The notes: generated by a model from the letters alone, not told the origin. Numbered from the stretch's first letter, positions 9,655 to 20,902 are shown. The stretch: 64,000 nt of DNA from Xylogone sp. PMI_703 (GCA_021399445.1 JAJTUQ010000001.1:1054001-1118000); one strand, 5' to 3'. Program-made: numbers and translations.

Positions 9655-12600
9655 CTACCACGCAATCTTTGCAATCGGCCCTTTTGGCCACTGCCTCACG
9701 ATCAGCTTCCTTATCTCATCCATCAGCAGTATTCCAAGAGCAAGTGGCAACGGAAGAAGCCAAAATTCAATTGGTGCACTTGCTGTTCCAAAGATTGACT
9801 GAATGCCAGGTTCCTCCGTGACGAACACAGCAATAGCCAAGCTGACAACTACACTCGCAATTAACCAAGGGTTCCTTCTTTGCTTCCGTATGGGATCAGC
9901 TTGAAGAATCGATAACCGCTTATTACGAATACTAAGAATATTTCCCCACTGTAGAATCACAAGAGTTATAAAATAGACGCTCTGCCCGACCGTATTGAAG
10001 TGGGTGAGTTGTTCTTGCGTGTACCCGTAAAAACCGTCGGAGTACTTCTCAAAAGCAAATACTAGTGCATGGAAAGGGATACCCGCGTGCCTATACATGT
10101 ATAAAAAGAACATGGAATGCGCGCACAGAGTCTCCATAACACCGATAAAAAGGTAACTCTGTATATATAATCTGAGGGTAATCAGATGGTCTTTCTTGTG
10201 ATTGCGTGGGGGTAGAGTAAGTAAATCGAACTCTTCTTTCTCCATGATCAAGGAAAGTGACAGAAACAGGTCCGTAAACACACAAATAATGATCATCAGA
10301 AAAGATGAAAGTGGAAGCGGAACCCCGAAATAGACATTCATTAACACTGGCCATATTTCCGACCAAGATCCAGCGGGTAGCAGATAGCCTATAACCTTTT
10401 GCAAATTTTGGAAGACGAGTCGTCCAAGTCTGATAGCTTCAATAATTGCATCAAACTTGCCGAGGAGCACAAGGTCAGCAGCCTCAAGTGCAACGTCGCT
10501 GCCAGTACTAATGGCAATACCAACATCTGCGGCACGGAGGGCAGGGGCATCATTCACGCCATCTCCTGTGACGGCCACCGCATTATCACGAGATCTGAGC
10601 TCCTTCACAATACGTAGTTTCTGTTCAGGACTAGTACGTGCAAAGACAATTTCTTCATAGCCGCAGACAATATCCCAGTCGTCCTCATCCAGCTTCGAAA
10701 TGTCGGGTCCCTCAAGAAGTAGACTTGTCTGTTCACGATCACCAGTAGCACTCAGCTCTTTCCCTTCACTGCGCCCAGAGTTTTGCTGATTTTTTATTGA
10801 ATCAATTGTATCGGGAGTGGAGGTAGTAGAGCTGAATATACCGATATCATGAGCAATAGCCGCAGCAGTGAGGCCAAAGTCACCAGTTACCATAAAGAAA
10901 CGAACCCCAGCTCGACGGCAGGAGGCGACCGTCGAAGCGGCTTCTTTTCGCGGGGGATCTATAATGCCAAGGACTCCGATGATTGTCAGGTTATCAATAC
11001 TGTTCTGAATCTCATCCGCAAAAGCGTTGGACCCGGGAGCTGAGCTTGGAGTAATCTGCCGTTGGCAGAGCAAAATCACACGCTCTGCACTCCTTGACAG
11101 ATTTTTTTGAAGTGTGATAAATCGAGCCTTCGCCTCATGATTCAGATCCATGACCGTGTTATGCTCGAATGACCAGTAGGTTGTGCAGGATGGTAGAAGG
11201 ACATCGGGAGCTCCTTTAACTAACATGAGGAACTGCATTTTTTCAGAGAGGTGTCCAGTAGACATGTCGTTATGTTTATGTAATGTTAGCATCCATTTAT
11301 TTTTCGAGTTGAAAGGTATTTGAAAAACTGTAGGATGTTGATCCTTTATGAGAACATCGACTCCATCCTGAGCGGCTGCTGCAAATTTTAGAATTGCACC
11401 ATCGGTGGCATTCCCTTGGATGTCTCGATCCATCACTGCACAACCTATAGATAAAGCATCGAAGTTCGCATCATTACACAAGATCGATGCTTGATGGAGC
11501 TCTGTGAATGCCAATGATTCACTATGAGCAAATATTTTGTAGGCTTCCTCAACTGTCATCTGCTTATCCAGAAAGCCCACCGTCCTAACAACCATCTTGT
11601 TTTCAGTCAAGGTTCCCGTTTTGTCTGAACATATAATATTCACACATCCCAAAGTCTCAACCGTTGACAATCCTTTAGGAAGGATATTGTTCGTCTTCAT
11701 CCTGGTGGCAATGACCATCAGTGTCAGAGCCACACCAACAGGCATCCCCTCTGGAATAAAAGCAACAACACAACCCATAACATCGTCTAGCATTGCAATA
11801 ACGTTCATGAACTGGAAATGGTCAACTCTCAGCCATCCAACCCAGGTGAGCAGTATAGCCAAGGCGAGAATAACAGTAAGAACAACAATAATTGTAACAA
11901 AGCGACTAATCTCTCGTTGGATAAGAGTCGGCTGATCTTTAACAGAGTGAGTAGTCCCGGCAATCTGACCCATAACTGTATTTCCTCCGGTGAGAACGAC
12001 AATACCTCTGGCGCTTCCATTCGTAACCATAGTACCCATCAGTGCGATATTCCGAGTTTCGAGATAGTTGTTGTCTGTCATATCAATGGATCCTTCAATT
12101 TCGTCAGACTCTCCAGTGAGCATTGACCGATCGAATCTGACATCCCCGGAGCTGCTCAAAAGGCGAATATCCGCAGGTACTTTGTCTCCAATCCCAATCT
12201 TGACGATATCACCGACGACGAGATCAGTTGAGGAGACTTTCATGGTCTCGCCATTCCGAGTAACCAAAGCTTCAGCAGGTAAAAGATCCAGTATAGCGTT
12301 CATTGTCCGAGCCGTAGACCAGTCCTGAAATGCAGAGAAGCATGCTTGTAGAAATATAACGATAAGAACCAGAATTGCCAAGCCAAGGTTGTAGGGAGCT
12401 GGATTCGGGTCACCCAGCGGGCGCCAGCATATGAAGAAGATTATTACTCCAATCCATAGCACGGAACAGAACCCACCAAAGACGTAAAAAAATATCTTTT
12501 TCGCATAGTTCTGACGGCGGTGTTGGAAGGAGTTCTTTCCATCACGAGCAAGTCGAGACGCAGCTTCATCAATTCCAAGACCCTTTTCTGAGATGACATT

Positions 12601-12972
12601 GAGTTCAAGGCAAAGTTGGCTTGGGTCTAGAAGATGAAACTTAATATTGGCAAAATAATCTTGATTTTCATGCTCTTTATCCCCTTTTTTCTTCCGCTTT
12701 GACTCTTTTGTTCTCTTATCCTTGACATCCTGAATACCTTGAGACTCCGAGACCTCGAAAGATAACGTGCGGAATCCTATCGGAAGACCAGAGATTGATT
12801 GCGTTCTAGCTCGTGAGCTGGATCGAGAATCACTACTAGCAGGTCTGTGTCTGCTCTCACTTCGACGGCGTCGCTGGTTGGGATGCTCGCTAGATTCGAA
12901 TATGATGCGTTGCGGAATAGGGGTTTCCTTGATCTCTGCATCCCGGTCTGTTTCGTTCGACGTGGCCTGCAT
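9655..12972 (-). CDS. P-type cation ATPase, type IIC (Na+/K+-ATPase alpha-like)
   Basis: Single exon of 1105 aa starting at the ATG 12972 (MQATSNETDRD); the frame also extends to an upstream TTG. A basic N-terminal tail of about 100 residues precedes a cation-ATPase N domain, actuator motif LTGES (near residue 288), the transmembrane PEGMPVGVALTLM element, the phosphorylation motif ICSDKTGTLTENK (Asp450), the nucleotide domain, and the hinge motif TGDGVNDAPALRAADVGIAI. Six C-terminal helices follow. This architecture matches animal-type Na+/K+ and H+/K+ pumps, which occur patchily in fungi. Most fungi use ENA (type IID) for Na+ export. The transported ion cannot be fixed from sequence. No beta-subunit gene is visible in the window. 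A NHA1 antiporter and a HAL4/5-type kinase lie within 8 kb. Confidence 0.92.
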   Translation of the reverse strand: MQATSNETDRDAEIKETPIPQRIIFESSEHPNQRRRRSESRHRPASSDSRSSSRARTQSISGLPIGFRTLSFEVSESQGIQDVKDKRTKESKRKKKGDKEHENQDYFANIKFHLLDPSQLCLELNVISEKGLGIDEAASRLARDGKNSFQHRRQNYAKKIFFYVFGGFCSVLWIGVIIFFICWRPLGDPNPAPYNLGLAILVLIVIFLQACFSAFQDWSTARTMNAILDLLPAEALVTRNGETMKVSSTDLVVGDIVKIGIGDKVPADIRLLSSSGDVRFDRSMLTGESDEIEGSIDMTDNNYLETRNIALMGTMVTNGSARGIVVLTGGNTVMGQIAGTTHSVKDQPTLIQREISRFVTIIVVLTVILALAILLTWVGWLRVDHFQFMNVIAMLDDVMGCVVAFIPEGMPVGVALTLMVIATRMKTNNILPKGLSTVETLGCVNIICSDKTGTLTENKMVVRTVGFLDKQMTVEEAYKIFAHSESLAFTELHQASILCNDANFDALSIGCAVMDRDIQGNATDGAILKFAAAAQDGVDVLIKDQHPTVFQIPFNSKNKWMLTLHKHNDMSTGHLSEKMQFLMLVKGAPDVLLPSCTTYWSFEHNTVMDLNHEAKARFITLQKNLSRSAERVILLCQRQITPSSAPGSNAFADEIQNSIDNLTIIGVLGIIDPPRKEAASTVASCRRAGVRFFMVTGDFGLTAAAIAHDIGIFSSTTSTPDTIDSIKNQQNSGRSEGKELSATGDREQTSLLLEGPDISKLDEDDWDIVCGYEEIVFARTSPEQKLRIVKELRSRDNAVAVTGDGVNDAPALRAADVGIAISTGSDVALEAADLVLLGKFDAIIEAIRLGRLVFQNLQKVIGYLLPAGSWSEIWPVLMNVYFGVPLPLSSFLMIIICVFTDLFLSLSLIMEKEEFDLLTLPPRNHKKDHLITLRLYIQSYLFIGVMETLCAHSMFFLYMYRHAGIPFHALVFAFEKYSDGFYGYTQEQLTHFNTVGQSVYFITLVILQWGNILSIRNKRLSILQADPIRKQRRNPWLIASVVVSLAIAVFVTEEPGIQSIFGTASAPIEFWLLPLPLALGILLMDEIRKLIVRQWPKGPIAKIAW

Positions 12973-13879
12973 TTTGTGAGATCCGAGTGCCAACTTGGTT
13001 CTAGAAAGAATGAGAATGGGCCAGAATTCGCCATGTATAAAGAGAAGATCAAAGGCTTTGTATATAGTTAAATAAAGGGGCCATGAAAATATGCGGTTTA
13101 GCTGGCTAAGTAGGAGAATTTCGGCAGTTGCATTCCATTACATATCAGAAACATGATAGTTAAATTTTATGTCCCGGGACTACACTCCAACCTAGATGTA
13201 ATCGCCTACTGAGTGATGCACTATCCAGAGAAAACAGTAAAAGGTGGACCTACTGTAGCAACAAAGTACAACTATGAGATCAGTGAACTGTTACGTAAAT
13301 TTATTGAAGGCATACTTGGTCTCTAGTAGCAGTGTCCTTTTGGTTACGCACGAGATGAGGCATTTTCGCCATGGCTACCTGACCTGGGTCAGCATTCTCA
13401 GGGTAGAAACGATAGCCCCCAGTTTACACAACTACGTCGACAATACAGATTCGTATGGAACTGTATATTCTGAAAAGAACGGTAATCAAAATACGCAAAT
13501 TGCTGCAGTATACATCAAGTTAATAGGTATTGGATAATAGATAATCGCTACGCGCCGAATGACGTGCTTTCCTTTACATTCATATCCATATGGTTGTGAT
13601 CTATGTGCCGGTCTATACACTTTAAGAACCATTAACAATTAAGGCAGTATATCCTTCTACAAAGCAGTTATAATATAACTAATGCTTCAACTTATAGAGT
13701 TGATACGGTAATTGTGTAGGTCATTCCTACGATATCTTTCATTGTTTGTAATTTACCCATCCTGAATAACTCTGTGTCACATCCATCAGGACACCCACTA
13801 TATAGATCATTACTCTTTGAACATGTAGTGTCCTTGAACGCGGTTCTCATCCATTTTCAACCGCCAGAGATATAGCAAC
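12973..13879. other. intergenic
   Basis: Promoter side of the ATPase gene plus 3' flank of the RING gene. Open frames here are short and show no domain features. Confidence 0.5.
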
Positions 13880-14602
13880 CTAGACACCAGCACGATGAAA
13901 TATCCCGGGTGTAAGAAGGGCACGCCTTGGCGGTTCTATCGACGGAGTTATGGCGGAATCGCGCAGCATTACCCTACTATATCAACATATATCGTCAGTA
14001 TATGCATGATCTATGAGGTAATCCACTTACCACAGCGGACATGATCTGGCAAAACCTAACAACCATGTATCAATGCAACGACGATGATACATATGAGCAC
14101 AGGGAAGTATTCGAACTTTCTCGCCGTCATGGAGATCTTCCGTGCAAATAGAACACTGGACAGCGCCATTGTGTACTCTGTGTTCTTCCGTAGTACTCCT
14201 ATGTTTCTCCTGTCCGTCTAGGTTAGACGGTGTTGTATCTCCATCGGTACTCCCCTGAATAGTCGTAAGTATAGGCTGATATGGTCGTTTAGACAGAGTC
14301 TCTGCCTCTAAGATGCCGGCAGAGTCATAGATGTTCGTTTTCTGCTCATTCGCATTTGAACGTAGTTCATCACGATATATCACTGTTGGTATTGAGTCTA
14401 AAGTGGAAATTTCAATGCCTTCCTGCCTTTGCATATCACTCGGGGACGGATGCCAAATACGTGAAGAGACATCACTGGGGCGGAGTCGATTCATAACACA
14501 TGCAAGAAAAATTATGAGTGCGATCAGGGCAAGAGCAAGAGCGACCGACAGCGTGGTTTTATTGTCAGTGTTTGTATTTGGGCGCGATGGTGCAGTTGCC
14601 AT
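13880..14602 (-). CDS. RING-H2 finger membrane protein, putative E3 ubiquitin ligase
   Basis: Two exons, 14602-14031 and 13976-13880, give 222 aa. One transmembrane helix (about residues 17-36, LSVALALALIALIIFLACVM) follows a short Ser/Thr/Asn-rich lumenal end. A long polar linker leads to a RING-H2: CSIC, then ILPCAHMYHRRCIDTW, then CPLC. The last Cys of CPLC is created by the splice junction (TG|T), which supports the intron. The tail after the RING is RVMLRDSAITPSIEPP. The layout resembles single-pass ATL/Tul1-like ligases of the endosomal or vacuolar membrane. Substrates are unknown. Confidence 0.85.
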
Positions 14603-16242
14603 AGCCGTCAGGGGTCAGACAGAGTAACGGGTGTCGACTTTCTCAAAGTACTCACTAACTTATTCCAGCTGGTAGGTCAGCACTTGGTCCATGAGCCCTA
14701 TTGCAAACAACATCTTCCTGATACGGCCTTCAATTATTGTAGTTTTCACTGGCACCAATTTGGGCGCCGAATCATTAGCCGTCATAAGAGAGTTGCTCGA
14801 ATTTTCATTACATACTCGATTATGGTTTTTCTAAAAAACTATCTTTAATATTGAGCAGCGCGAGCATAATCAGCACCGTAGCACACAACCGCCCGTCATC
14901 TCACCGACATTCCGCATTTGCTCGCAATAGTTCTAGTAGTATTACGGGCGTCAACTTCTGTGTTGTTATCCAAAAGTGGTGTCTCAGGTCTGATGGTGAA
15001 GTATCATGTCTCTGGAACGAATCCAGATTGGAGCAGGCCAAAATCCCGCATCGTAGGAACTCCAAAATTCCCTCAGCGCGGAAACCATCAGCTCGGACGC
15101 AGCTAGATCTCATTTTGGTCAAGATAAGCTCATAATTAGCTCTTATGCAATTGAAGTTTTACCAAGATCTCCACGAGGGCTGTGGCGATGGAAAGTTACA
15201 CATTGTTTAAATATGCCTCATACATGTAATGTGGAGAGCTCTCTCGCTGTTTGTACCCCAACAGTCGATGGAACGGATTTCCCACTGACAAAATCTGGCT
15301 AGTTTAGTTAGATGCTATAATTCTAGCTATGCTTTCATATCGCGCAAATATTAGCGATGATCATGATGTTACTTATTTAAAGCTAATTGCGATTTCTTCC
15401 AAGAATGGCGCCTCTTCTTCGAGCTTTACACTCTTTTACTAAGTTATATGCTATAAGATCATCATACATTGGCTTACTAGAACAAAGAAAAGTTTTCAGA
15501 TATTTCAGTGTAGTGAGAATAAAAATAGCGAGAGTGTGAAAATCTTGATATCTGGGGTAATTACAGTACGCGTACCTGGTAACTATGCGCGATATTTGTG
15601 TGGCTGAGCCTATCATCACCTGCCATAACAAACCAACGCTCCACTTGAGGGGAATACCAGAATAGGTCAGCCGCGATGATATTACTACAGTCACACATGA
15701 GTGGAGTTGATTTGCGCACGATAAAACTAAAGAGAAACCATACTAGAGGCCTTCGTGGTGAGACTCGTGAAATCTGTTTGGTGTAGGCCAAAATCCCTCA
15801 GGCACGGCAGTTATCTGTCTCTTTGATGCTGCACGGATATCCAAATCTGTGGGAGTTTTCATTAACTAATTGAATCTCAATAGTCTTGGAACCGTCCCTT
15901 GAAGTTCAGAGGATGAGGAATTCCTGGTTCACTAAAACGCTGGCATACGGACTCAGATGTCGCTAGCCACCTCTTCTAGTTTTGCAAAGCTTCTCGTCTT
16001 GAAATAATCTTCAGCCAGCAATTTATGGGTCCTCAGACAAATACTGGCAGTGATTCTCACAGAAAATCAAGATTCAAGTCTCTTCCAAACGGCAAACATG
16101 AACACAGTCTTGCTGGTGTACGAAATGAAGTCACGCCATCTGACATCCTACGAAGTATCATCATAACAAGGTGGCAGAAACAACATTTCTACTCTTCAGG
16201 TAAAGTCAGCAATCCCTTTAGTTACTATGGTAAGATCAGCTT
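14603..16242. other. intergenic with unassigned open frames
   Basis: About 1.6 kb without a supportable gene. Minus-strand frames at 15383-15791 are open (76 and 103 codons, overlapping) but show no family signal. A plus-strand ATG frame at 16025-16243 precedes the kinase, but no GT-AG pair joins it to the kinase frame in phase. Confidence 0.4.
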
Positions 16243-17245
16243 ATGACCATCACACAGGATGCTATCGAGAAGCCTATACAGGACAAGACTATAATTGCAG
16301 AAAGATACGGTGAGGGCACCGAGTCCATCGGGTATGGACGATCGGGAAATGTGAAGCTGCTAAGGAAAATCAACATCAATAATAATGAAGTGGAACTCTA
16401 TGCTCTTAAAGAGCATCGACGTGCGCCTCACGAGTCTGTTAGATCATACCGGAACCGTTCGACTTCAGGTTTCTGCATTGCGTCGTGCCTGCGACATGCA
16501 AATGTTATCAAGATTCTTGATCTGATTGAAGATCAGAACAACAGTTACTTTGAGGTGATGGCCTTCTGTGATGGTGGAAGCCTAGCAAACTTAGTGCTCA
16601 GGAGCAAGAAACTTGAAGAACCAGAAGCCAACTGCTTCTTCAAGCAACTTGCGAGGGGTGTTGAATATCTACACTCTGTTGGAGTAGCTCATCGTGATCT
16701 TAAGCCAGAAAACTTGTTACTGACAGCTACTGGTGTGTTAAAGATCGCAGACTTCGGCGAGGCAGAGTGCTTCCGTCTTCCATGGCAAGAGGATGCTCGA
16801 AAGAGCCATGGTCGTAGCGGGACAATCCCATATATGGCGCCGGAGCAACTCCTGCTTGGAGGGTTTGACTCTAGAATGGTGGATATCTGGGCAATGGGAA
16901 TAATATACATGGTTATGAGAACAGGAAAACTTCTCTGGGACTCAGCTTTGAAGGGAGGGGACAGTAACTACAGCAGGTATCTTGAAGATCGACAGTTACA
17001 TTCTGGATTTCAACCCATCGAACACCTACGATACGTAAGTCATCACATTTAATTAACTTCTACAAGCCATATATGCTCACAATTATGCCCGGTATATTTA
17101 GGAAGACTGCCGCAATGTCATATATGCCATTCTTCATCCAGTCCCCAAGCATCGACTGATAGCTTCACAAATACTGGCAAGTCGCTGGTGTCATTCAATA
17201 CAGCTTTGTGATGCCTGTACGAAAGAGTACCGGAATACATTATAG
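16243..17245 (+). CDS. serine/threonine protein kinase, HAL4/HAL5 (NPR/HAL) type
   Basis: Two exons, 16243-17034 and 17102-17245, give 311 aa. Kinase landmarks: Gly-loop GYGRSGNVKLL, LYALKEHRR with the ATP-binding Lys, HRDLKPENLLL, DFGEAE, GTIPYMAPEQLLLGG, and DIWAMGIIYMVM. Exon 2 supplies the end of the C-lobe (EDCRNVIYAILHP, then ILASRW and a final LCDACTKEY). That ending is typical of the fungal HAL4/SAT4 group, which in yeast stabilises potassium transporters and confers salt tolerance. The long regulatory N-terminus usual for the group is missing here, so either the 5' end is incomplete or this is a shortened paralogue. It lies between a P-type cation pump and a Na+/H+ antiporter. Confidence 0.8.
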
Positions 17246-17575
17246 ACCAGTATGTGGACTGCAGTATCATTCGTTATCTTTGAAACTGGCTAATATTTAT
17301 CCTATGTTATGTTTAGGAGTTTTCCTTTGCCCTCTTTTTCAGATAGATACAATGTGGCCTGCTCGTCATTTCTTAACTCCTAATATAGAGTTATATATAC
17401 TTCTTTCAATCTCACTTAGTTCAACCTAAGTCAACCGCTGGTTTCAAATGAAGAGAAACGGATCGTTTGTATATCTGTGCTTCGACGTGAAGTATGTCTC
17501 AATTTAGTTTTGCCCTCTAGTTACGAATACCTTTATAGTGTAATCGTTTTATTGAACGGAAGGTTTTCATGTTTG
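17246..17575. other. convergent intergenic
   Basis: AT-rich 3' flanks of the kinase and the PaiB-like gene. Nothing else seen. Confidence 0.5.
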
Positions 17576-18514
17576 TTAGTCAAGGTATGTTTGATGACTG
17601 TTATCTCGCAATAACAAATATATAATCAGAAGTGCAGGAAGTCCAACCCAGCTATATCTTAACACCAAGTCGGCAAAATATGTTCGTTGTCCCGATTCAG
17701 ATGGGCCATCACTCTCGCCATTTCTCAATCGTTTGTTAGTCATCTTAATCTCATAACGCTCTTTGATTAGTTGAGACATAGCATGCGTCGCATCTGTTCC
17801 CATACTGTTGAAGCCTTTTATAACCCCTTGTATGTCTGCCTGGTTCAACTCCTGGCTTGCTTTGAATTTTCCCTCTAGGCGAGTGATATCAATCTCAACG
17901 CCTATGATATTCTTCCTTAGTAACTCATAGAAGCTCTGTGGCATATCAGAGATCTGCCAAGGAACAGGATGGCCCCACTTCCCGGTATGTTTCATTATAT
18001 CAACTTCACCCAACCGCGCTAGATCATCAAGCACGGTTTTTAGGTACTCTGCTGTTTCATCTGCTTTATTGTCGATGTAAAAGTGGGCCCGTCCATATGC
18101 TTGAACCGCGCTGTAGTTCCAAGTCGGTGCTGTTTTCTTAGTCGTGCTCATTGTTTCCATGTAAAATCTAGGGCTGACATAATGATGCAAGGGATCTGTG
18201 AAAAGAACAAGAACTTCTTGATCAAGAATTTTTGAGCTACTGCTGGCTTGCTCATGGCCATTTGCTTGCTGTTCTAGTGCCTGAATTATGGACTTTGATT
18301 GTGGATTCAACCGGGCCATATGTCCTCTCAGGCGGCCAAATTCAGTCTCGCTTTCATCGTCGCTCACATCTAAGACCCAAGGAATATGGCTAGACTGAAT
18401 AAAAGGGTACGTATCAGACTGTATCGCGGTCGTCAGGACGCCTAAAGGATTCGAGCGAATGAACTCTCTTAACACTGGGATCCTCTTTTCAACATAATCT
18501 GGCGGGAGAAACAT
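17576..18514 (-). CDS. PaiB-family FMN-binding split-barrel protein with C-terminal membrane anchor
   Basis: Single exon, 312 aa, ATG at 18514. Family pattern: MFLPPDYVEKRIPVLREFI, NPLGVLTTAI, HIPWVLD, GRLRGHMARLNPQ, VLVLFTDPLHHYVSPRFY, APTWNYSAVQAYGRAHF, and a C-terminal IVGVEIDITRLEGKFKASQ-like block. PaiB proteins are bacterial sporulation/protease regulators in Bacillus; fungal homologues are widespread but uncharacterised and probably bind FMN or haem. The last 35 residues hold one strongly hydrophobic helix (WVGLPALLIIYLLL) with a short polar end, so a tail-anchored protein is inferred. That argues against a DNA-binding role. Confidence 0.85.
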   Translation of the reverse strand: MFLPPDYVEKRIPVLREFIRSNPLGVLTTAIQSDTYPFIQSSHIPWVLDVSDDESETEFGRLRGHMARLNPQSKSIIQALEQQANGHEQASSSSKILDQEVLVLFTDPLHHYVSPRFYMETMSTTKKTAPTWNYSAVQAYGRAHFYIDNKADETAEYLKTVLDDLARLGEVDIMKHTGKWGHPVPWQISDMPQSFYELLRKNIIGVEIDITRLEGKFKASQELNQADIQGVIKGFNSMGTDATHAMSQLIKERYEIKMTNKRLRNGESDGPSESGQRTYFADLVLRYSWVGLPALLIIYLLLRDNSHQTYLD

Positions 18515-19513
18515 AGTATCTATTATTATCGGTTTTTCTAGGAAGAAGGCGTAAGAAATTCCTCAGAGTGTTACTGCAATGCTTCTAATGACAACCCACG
18601 TAATAAGGGCTATTATTGTAAGCCGACTTGTGTACTTTCTTCGTACAATTGAAACAAGATACTGCATAGGAGAAAATAAAAAATGAATTCCTGGACCTTG
18701 GAAATATATAATTGTTGGCTTCTTGATTAGTCGTCACTATATGCGAGTAGTTACTCATATTTTACTAGTCTACGCGGGTATGGTCCTGTCCATAGGCAAT
18801 TGACTACATCCGTATAGCCGATATCCACCCGCTGGCCGATTGTCACCTCCGTCTGCCGTGCGTACGTAACAAACAATATCCTGAAAACTATTAAGTATAC
18901 TACTATAAAACCAATCCACCATTGGACGGCATATCCTGAAAGACTGAACATTGTGAAGTATTCCGAAGTTATTTGACAACATCTTACGCTGAGAATCAGG
19001 CCATTTAGTGAATAGAGAAGAATCTAATGACTTAAATTTCCTGTCGTATTACCGGTTTAATAGAGACTGCTCTTCCCACTAATGTGTGGATATGCCCTCA
19101 GATTGCCGTATTTGGAAAATTATAACCTGATATACATGAAGTACAAACCACTCGTAACGGCGGGGATGCACCCAAACCAACAACAGCAAGATGTGAAACC
19201 CGTGGAGGCAGTGGGGAGCGCCATTGCAGCCATGATTGGACTGTAGTGGGCTAGCAGTGTAGTATTTGGTGGCGCGTGACGTCTCTGATAAGACATTAGC
19301 TAATTTAGGAAGCCTTTTATCTATCCGATCTTCATGTCCTTCCAGTCAAAGAGTTCGTCTTATATCCTTTACATTACAGCTTCCTGCTTGCCTCTTGATA
19401 AGTCTACCTATGTAACTGGACCATCGAGCCCTTCTTTAAAACTGATTTTCGCGCTATACAATACCAAAAAAATTTTCCAAAAAAATTTGAGCCACGCCGT
19501 TCGATTTGTAGCC
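18515..19513. other. intergenic; divergent promoter of PaiB-like and NHA1-like genes
   Basis: About 1 kb. A minus-strand ATG frame at 18951-18751 would encode 66 residues with one hydrophobic helix (WWIGFIVVYLIVFRILF), but it has no recognised family. The plus frame extends in-frame upstream of the antiporter start to an ATG at 19334 with no family similarity, so I treat 19334-19513 as leader. Confidence 0.4.
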
Positions 19514-20902
19514 ATGCCAACTCTTGCTATTACAAATTTCAACCTCATCTGCTGGGTGCTTGGAGGCTTTATCTCTCTCTTCGGACTAGTATCCTACCTT
19601 CTCAAAGAAAAGTTTTATCTCTCTGAGGCCCGTAGGTTTACAGAGAAGATGATATCGTTATTTGTTATCAAAAGAACTAAGCTTTCTGTAGTGATTTCGT
19701 TACTCGCCGGATTCACGTTGTCCCCATACGTTTTGAACATTATACGCCCACTAGACATTGCTAATGGCTCCATGACCGACCTTAATTCGATAACTTTAGA
19801 TTTCAGTCGACTTGTGCTTGGTATACAGTTAGTTCTTACCGGTGTGCAATTGCCTAGTCGATACCTGAAAACGGAATACAAATCGCTACTAGTAGTTCTT
19901 GGTCCTATTCTGGCTTGTATGTGGCTCCTAAGCAGCCTAATAACCTGGGCAATAGTTCCCAACATATCGTTCTTGCATGCCCTAGCCATTGGTGCGTGCA
20001 TAACTCCAACAGATCCTGTGCTCAGTAGTGGCATTGTAAAAGGTACTTTCGCGGAGAAGAACGTTCCTAAAGATTTGCAAAGACTAATTGTCGCGGAATC
20101 TGGAGCTAACGATGGTCTCGGATATCCTTTCTTGTTCTTGGCTCTTTATATAATGAAACATTTGGGCAACGAGGATACTAAGCAAACCGGTAGTATCAAA
20201 AAGATTGCGTATCTTTGGTTCGGAGAAACTTGGACTTATATTATCCTGCTAAGTATAATATACGGTATTGCTGTAGGCTGGGCAGCCCGTGAGTTGCTTC
20301 ATTGGACTGAGAAAAAGAACTTCGTTGATCGAGAGAGCTTTGTGGTCTTTTCCATTGCATTAGCTCTCTTTATCATCGGCAGTTGCGGATTTATCGGGAG
20401 CGATGATGTCCTGGCCTGTTTTATTGCTGGCAATATCTTTACATGGGATGACTGGTTCCGGTTGAAGACCCTTGAAGACTCTCTTCAGCCAACGCTGGAC
20501 ATGCTACTCAACCTTTCCATTTTTATGTGGTTCGGAGCCGTGTGTCCATGGTCAAAATTTGTAGAAACTGATATAATTTCTATCAACCGCCTCCTCTTAC
20601 TTAGCTCCGTCATTATTCTCTGCCGGCGCTTACCAGTGGTTTTTGCGCTGAGAAGGTTTATCCATCAAATCGAAGATAACAGACAGGCAATTTTTGTGGG
20701 ATTCTTCGGCCCAATAGGAGTCAGTGCAATATTCTACTTATACCTTGCTCTGGAGTTCCTTGATACCTTAGTAGACTATAATGGGATACAACGAACTGAT
20801 GCAGCAAATCTCGCTGAGTTAATGACAATTGTTGTCTGGTTCATCACTATCAGTAGTATTGTAAGAGTCATTCCCGAGCATGCCAATCTTTTGAAAGGCT
20901 AA
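19514..20902 (+). CDS. plasma-membrane Na+(K+)/H+ antiporter, NHA1/SOD2 type
   Basis: Intronless, 462 aa from the ATG at 19514 (MPTLAITNFNLICWVLGGF), chosen because family members begin with this membrane segment plus LSEA. An in-frame ATG 60 codons upstream is less likely. It has about 12 helices with CPA1 motifs: FSRLVLGIQLVLTGVQLP, ACITPTDPVLSSGIVKGTFAEKNVP (ion-site Asp in TDP), VAESGANDGLGYPFLF (ND motif), and SDDVLACFIAGNIFTWDDWF. The fungal family exports Na+ or K+ in exchange for protons. The long cytoplasmic C-terminal tail of NHA1 is absent, as in shorter Sod2-like forms; a missed 3' exon is also possible. Confidence 0.9.
   Translation: MPTLAITNFNLICWVLGGFISLFGLVSYLLKEKFYLSEARRFTEKMISLFVIKRTKLSVVISLLAGFTLSPYVLNIIRPLDIANGSMTDLNSITLDFSRLVLGIQLVLTGVQLPSRYLKTEYKSLLVVLGPILACMWLLSSLITWAIVPNISFLHALAIGACITPTDPVLSSGIVKGTFAEKNVPKDLQRLIVAESGANDGLGYPFLFLALYIMKHLGNEDTKQTGSIKKIAYLWFGETWTYIILLSIIYGIAVGWAARELLHWTEKKNFVDRESFVVFSIALALFIIGSCGFIGSDDVLACFIAGNIFTWDDWFRLKTLEDSLQPTLDMLLNLSIFMWFGAVCPWSKFVETDIISINRLLLLSSVIILCRRLPVVFALRRFIHQIEDNRQAIFVGFFGPIGVSAIFYLYLALEFLDTLVDYNGIQRTDAANLAELMTIVVWFITISSIVRVIPEHANLLKG

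Noticed and set aside
16025..16246. Upstream plus-strand ATG frame as first kinase exon
   Set aside because: Every GT-AG pair I tested left the kinase frame out of phase.
19334..19513. 60-codon N-terminal extension of the antiporter
   Set aside because: No family member starts this way; the ATG at 19514 begins at the conserved first helix.
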